A stretch of 7,916 bases of DNA, from the NCBI GenBank assembly GCA_036508635.1, contig DATCGY010000177.1, positions 1-7,916 on the forward strand. Direction: 5' to 3'. A program made the position numbers and the translations under genes. Shown here piece after piece: positions 5,666 through 7,916 of the stretch; within the stretch, counting starts at the first letter, position 1, and each line of letters opens with the position of its first letter. Under the pieces are notes generated by a model. It was not told the DNA's origin. It did no database searches and saw only the letters and a list, made by a program, of their open reading frames with translations. The stretch is from FEN-727 sp036508635 (lineage in GTDB: Bacteria > Actinomycetota > Geothermincolia > Fen-727 > Anoxymicrobiaceae).

Positions 5666-7042
5666 ATGAACACAATGGACGATGAAGGCAGATTCCCACC
5701 GGCGCCGGAGTACTCAGAGCAGACTTTCTACAAGAGCCGGCGAAAACTGCTGCCCAGGATGCGCAGCTCAAGATCGCGAAAGTCCGAGCCTCTGGTTGGA
5801 AAGCCCGGGCGCCGCAGACGCTGGCCCTGGATAGTTGGCGCTTCTGTTCTTGTACTTGTTGTCATAGCCGTCTGCCTTGGTCTCTGGTTCTTCCTGGCAA
5901 TCAATTCGAAGGAGTCACGGATGCGCGTGGCTTCAGTCGACTCGGTATTGAAGCCGGTCGACGGCGGCCCGGAGACCACTCTCATCATGGGCACTGACCA
6001 CGGAAGCGTCCCTGGAGAGGAGGGGCCCGGCCGCTCCGACGTCATGATGCTGGTGACGGTCGCGCCGGACGGCAAGTCCGCGGGCTTCATCTCGATACCC
6101 CGCGACTCGCGCGTTCAGATCCCGGGCCATAAGGGTTATGACAAGATAAACGCGGCGCATGCCTACGGCGGGCCGAAACTCGCGATAGAGACGGTTGAGA
6201 ATGTCACCGGCCTGGACGTGAATCACTACGTCGAGATCAACTTCAACGGCTTCAAGGAGATAGTGAACGCTCTCAGCGGGGTGCGGATGAATATTCCGCA
6301 CGCGATCCACGACATCTACGCCGGAGACGTGCCGGCGGGAGACGTGGTGCTGAACGGGGACCAGGCGCTTGCCCTGGTGAGGGCGCGACACGACGTCACC
6401 GTAGTGCCTAACGGCGATGTGGACCGGACGAAGAACCAGAGGGCTTTCATCGAGGCGATGCTCTCAACGGTCGCTCACCAGCGTAACCCGTTCACCGTGC
6501 TTAAGGTGGCCGATGCCGTCTCCAAGAACGTGACGACCGACCTGACTTTCTGGCGGATGTTCAACCTCGGTCGCAAGCTCCAGTCGCTAAAGAAAGATGG
6601 AAAACTCGAGACGGTGATTGCTCCCGGCCAGCCGAAAACTATCAATCGTATCTGGTACTACATTCTGGATACCCAGCAGTTCACCCAGATTCTCTCTCAT
6701 TTCAAGAGCGGCGCCCAGGCGGCCGTGCAGACAACGTCATCCGAGCAGTCCACGACCGACCCCGCCGAGGTCCGGGTGAAAGTTCTCAATGGCACGCGCG
6801 CCAGGGGCGTGGCTACCAGCGTCTCGAAAAAGCTGGCTGGCAAGGGCTACGAGAGGATAACGACGGGCAACTCAATGTCCCGCTACGGTCGAACAACCGT
6901 CTACTACTCGCCTGGCTACGAACAGGCTGCCCAGAAAGTCGCTTCGGACGTTGGAGACGCCTCGACAATCGTTCAGAACGAGGGAGTCACCACGCAGTAC
7001 GAGTCTGACGTCGTTGTCGTCATAGGCTCCGATCAAATCTAG
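5666..7042 (+). CDS. LytR-CpsA-Psr (LCP) family cell-wall glycopolymer transferase, second paralogue
   Basis: This 458-residue protein has the same design as its divergent neighbour. It has a basic cytoplasmic tail (1-53, with RRRRWPW at 49-55), a membrane segment (about 55-79) and an extracellular LCP domain (about 104-270). A Ser/Thr-rich linker (355-365) leads to a LytR_C domain (about 368-455; VRVKVLNGTRARGVA, TTVYYSPGYE, DVVVVIGS). LCP motifs are GRSDVMMLV (122-130), SIPRDSRVQIPGHKG (143-157), DKINAAHAYGGP (159-170) and LDVNHYVEINFNGFKEIVN (183-201). The predicted phosphate-binding arginines are Arg123, Arg146, Arg239, Arg241 and Arg254. It differs from the first paralogue by about five extra residues in the loop after VRAR (HDVTV) and by a shorter C-terminus. 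It should transfer lipid-linked glycopolymers to peptidoglycan. The start is slightly uncertain: AAGGAAGGA (5642-5650) is 15 bases before ATG 5666, and a second ATG at 5675 has GGGG 10 bases upstream. It ends in TAG. Confidence 0.93.
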   Translation: MNTMDDEGRFPPAPEYSEQTFYKSRRKLLPRMRSSRSRKSEPLVGKPGRRRRWPWIVGASVLVLVVIAVCLGLWFFLAINSKESRMRVASVDSVLKPVDGGPETTLIMGTDHGSVPGEEGPGRSDVMMLVTVAPDGKSAGFISIPRDSRVQIPGHKGYDKINAAHAYGGPKLAIETVENVTGLDVNHYVEINFNGFKEIVNALSGVRMNIPHAIHDIYAGDVPAGDVVLNGDQALALVRARHDVTVVPNGDVDRTKNQRAFIEAMLSTVAHQRNPFTVLKVADAVSKNVTTDLTFWRMFNLGRKLQSLKKDGKLETVIAPGQPKTINRIWYYILDTQQFTQILSHFKSGAQAAVQTTSSEQSTTDPAEVRVKVLNGTRARGVATSVSKKLAGKGYERITTGNSMSRYGRTTVYYSPGYEQAAQKVASDVGDASTIVQNEGVTTQYESDVVVVIGSDQI

Positions 7043-7067
7043 GTTTCCGCTCTACAGGCCCTGACCC

Positions 7068-7130
7068 CTATATCCCGTACCCCAGGGTGTCGTGCCCGCC
7101 CGTAGCCCATCCGTGGTAGTTGAAGTACAT
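7068..7130 (-). pseudogene. Relic of the C-terminal end of a DUF5719-like repeat protein
   Basis: Read on the minus strand from 7130, this gives MYFNYHGWATGGHDTLGYGI followed by TAG. It aligns with the end of the secreted protein at 277-720 (MYFNYNGVWTGGHDVVGF); the first five codons are identical in DNA, and the TGGHD core is kept. Upstream in the same frame (YGHT before the Met) the similarity stops, so only the final 20 codons of a repeat gene survive. It lies between the stop of the second LCP gene and a larger member of the same family on the same strand. It is too short to function alone, though an AAAGGAG sits 13 bases upstream of the ATG. Confidence 0.6.
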
Positions 7131-7179
7131 AGTGTGTCCATAACTCCTTTGATTATCAACCGGCGTTCCACACTCGAAT

Positions 7180-7195
7180 CGCCTCTTAGGAGGCG
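7180..7195. terminator. GC-rich hairpin between convergent genes; possible weak bidirectional terminator
   Basis: CGCCTC-TTAG-GAGGCG is a perfect 6-bp stem with a 4-base loop. It starts 7 bases past the minus-strand TGA at 7202-7204, and also lies about 140 bases downstream of the LCP gene on the plus strand. Neither side has a T-run, so it is not a standard intrinsic terminator. It may act as a 3' stabilising hairpin. Confidence 0.3.
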
Positions 7196-7204
7196 CTCAA
7201 CTCA

Positions 7205-7576
7205 CAGGTCCGAGAACCCGCCGATCGTGTCGGTCGCCGACGTGCGGTCGCTCCAGTACATCGCCCTTTCGACCATTATCTTTTTACCGGGGCTCGTGCT
7301 GGAGACCTTGATCGCGGCGCGATAGCCGGGCAGAACGTCCGACATCAGGTAGGTCCTGCGTGAGTTCGCGGGGATCGTATCGTGCCTCGTCTGGTTGCCG
7401 GACCCCGAGGGCGTCATGTACGTGATGGCGATGTTCACGCTCGACGCGTTCGGGTTCTGAACGAGTGTCCAGGTCTCGTTTCCACTGAGCCCGCACCCAT
7501 CGGGCAGGTAGAAGGTCTTGTGCGCCTCTGACAGCCCGATCGAATCGTGGCACGTCTCTCCGACGGCGCGAAAAGC
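7205..7576 (-). repeat. DUF5719-like repeat unit 2, downstream of the in-frame stop
   Basis: This unit includes its linker (ETCHDSIGLSEA) and runs from HKTFYLPDG to DTIGGFSDL. It has no frameshift and keeps every landmark of unit 1, so it has been under coding constraint until recently or still is. Two cysteines, in ETCHDSIG and DGCGLSG, could form a disulphide outside the cell. Without readthrough or a new start (a GTG at 7438 is internal to the domain) it would not be translated. Confidence 0.65.
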
Positions 7577-7579
7577 TTA

Positions 7580-7916
7580 ATCCGAGTACCCGCCTATGGT
7601 GTCGGTACCGGCGCCCCTGTTGTTGAAGTACATGGCCCTCTCGACCATTACTTTCTTTCCGGAAGAAAGCGACTTGACCACGATCCCGGCCCTGCCGTTG
7701 GCGATATCGGTACCCATTGAGAAAGACTTTCTCGAATTGGCGGGAACGGTGTCCGTGCGTGTTCTGACTCCACCGGCGGCGAGGAGGTAGTCGATCTCGA
7801 CGCGCACAGCCTCGCCGTTTGGGTTTTGTACAAGGGTCCATGTCTCCCACCCGTCTGAGGTCTGGCCGTTGGGAAGGTAGAACGTCTTGTGTGGCAGGTC
7901 CAACCCCATGGAGTCG
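7580..7916 (-). repeat. DUF5719-like repeat unit 1 (about 112 residues)
   Basis: One complete unit from DSMGLDLPHKTFYLPNG to DTIGGYSD. Landmarks shared with unit 2 are HKTFYLPxG, ETWTLVQNPN, xPANSRxxx, SxGKKxMVERAMY and TDTIGGxSD. The pattern suggests a beta-sandwich module. Unit 1 lacks the second cysteine-bearing DGCGLSG turn seen in unit 2 and has QTSDGW there. Confidence 0.7.

Larger units (their letters stand above)
7202..7916 (-). pseudogene. Tandem DUF5719-like repeat surface protein, 5'-partial and split by an in-frame TAA
   Basis: The frame enters from beyond the window edge on the minus strand and reads DSMGLDLPHKTFYLPNG at once, already inside a repeat. Repeat one (7916-7580) runs from HKTFYLPNG through WETWTLVQNPN, VPANSRKSF and VMVERAMYF to TDTIGGYSD. 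It then meets TAA at 7577-7579. The same frame continues without shift: a linker (AFRAVGETCHDSIGLSEA) and repeat two (HKTFYLPDG, ETWTLVQNPN, AITYMTPSG, IPANSRRTY, IMVERAMYW, TDTIGGFSDL) lead to TGA at 7202-7204. About 238 codons are open apart from that one stop. Such repeats are seen in secreted or surface proteins of Actinomycetota, with no known function. Either the gene is inactivated (or shortened) by a nonsense mutation, or it legitimately ends at 7577 and repeat two is a conserved leftover. The internal ATG at 7909 should not be taken as the true start. Confidence 0.75.

Noticed and set aside
7577..7579. TAA read as a sense codon (altered genetic code)
   Set aside because: No other gene in the window contains an in-frame TAA, although none happens to end in TAA either (all use TGA or TAG). 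One codon is no evidence for reassignment; mutation or local readthrough is simpler.
1..7916. CRISPR array, insertion sequence, defence or toxin-antitoxin system
   Set aside because: There are no regularly spaced identical repeats, no transposase or nuclease motifs, no terminal inverted repeats with target duplications, and no small paired toxin/antitoxin genes.

Overview
The window looks like a chromosomal segment of a moderately GC-rich, Gram-positive-type bacterium, most plausibly an uncultured member of the Actinomycetota (Coriobacteriia/Geothermincolia-like). That placement rests on two LytR-CpsA-Psr (LCP) wall-polymer transferases with LytR_C tails, a peroxisomal-type (SCPx) thiolase, a CrtI-type oxidoreductase fragment, and secreted proteins built from DUF5719-like repeats. 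It is inferred from gene content only; there is no rRNA or tRNA in the window.

Layout. Positions 1-276 hold no recognisable gene, apart from a plausible promoter for the next gene. Positions 277-720 (+) encode a small secreted protein. Its N-terminus (signal peptide plus a beta-propeller-like opening) appears joined to the C-terminal part of one DUF5719-like repeat. Positions 911-1906 (+) encode a KAS III (FabH-like) condensing enzyme with an intact Cys-His-Asn triad. It converges on 1998-3179 (-), an SCPx-type thiolase with all its catalytic residues. Positions 3180-3541 are intergenic, with a possible thiolase promoter and scraps of possible coding sequence. Positions 3542-3856 (-) are the C-terminal stump of a phytoene-desaturase/CrtI-like FAD enzyme. 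Two LCP genes follow, head to head (3864-5339 on the - strand and 5666-7042 on the + strand), separated by a 326-bp control region rich in ACCGG motifs. Beyond the second LCP gene lie a roughly 20-codon relic of the same repeat family (7068-7130, -) and a tandem-repeat surface protein (7202 to beyond 7916, -) interrupted by a single in-frame TAA at 7577-7579.

How the parts may work together. The two LCP proteins are membrane-anchored enzymes expected to attach glycopolymers to peptidoglycan. The repeat proteins are probably extracellular or surface proteins, so the right half of the window has a cell-envelope theme. The KAS III and the thiolase are both thiolase-superfamily enzymes of acyl-CoA/acyl-ACP metabolism, but they are convergent single genes and not an operon.

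I found no defence system, CRISPR array, insertion sequence or clearly new multi-gene system. The most notable signals are decay and recombination: four copies or fragments of one secreted repeat family, one chimeric, one reduced to a relic and two separated by a nonsense codon, plus the truncated oxidoreductase against an LCP gene and the symmetric motif-rich region between the LCP genes.
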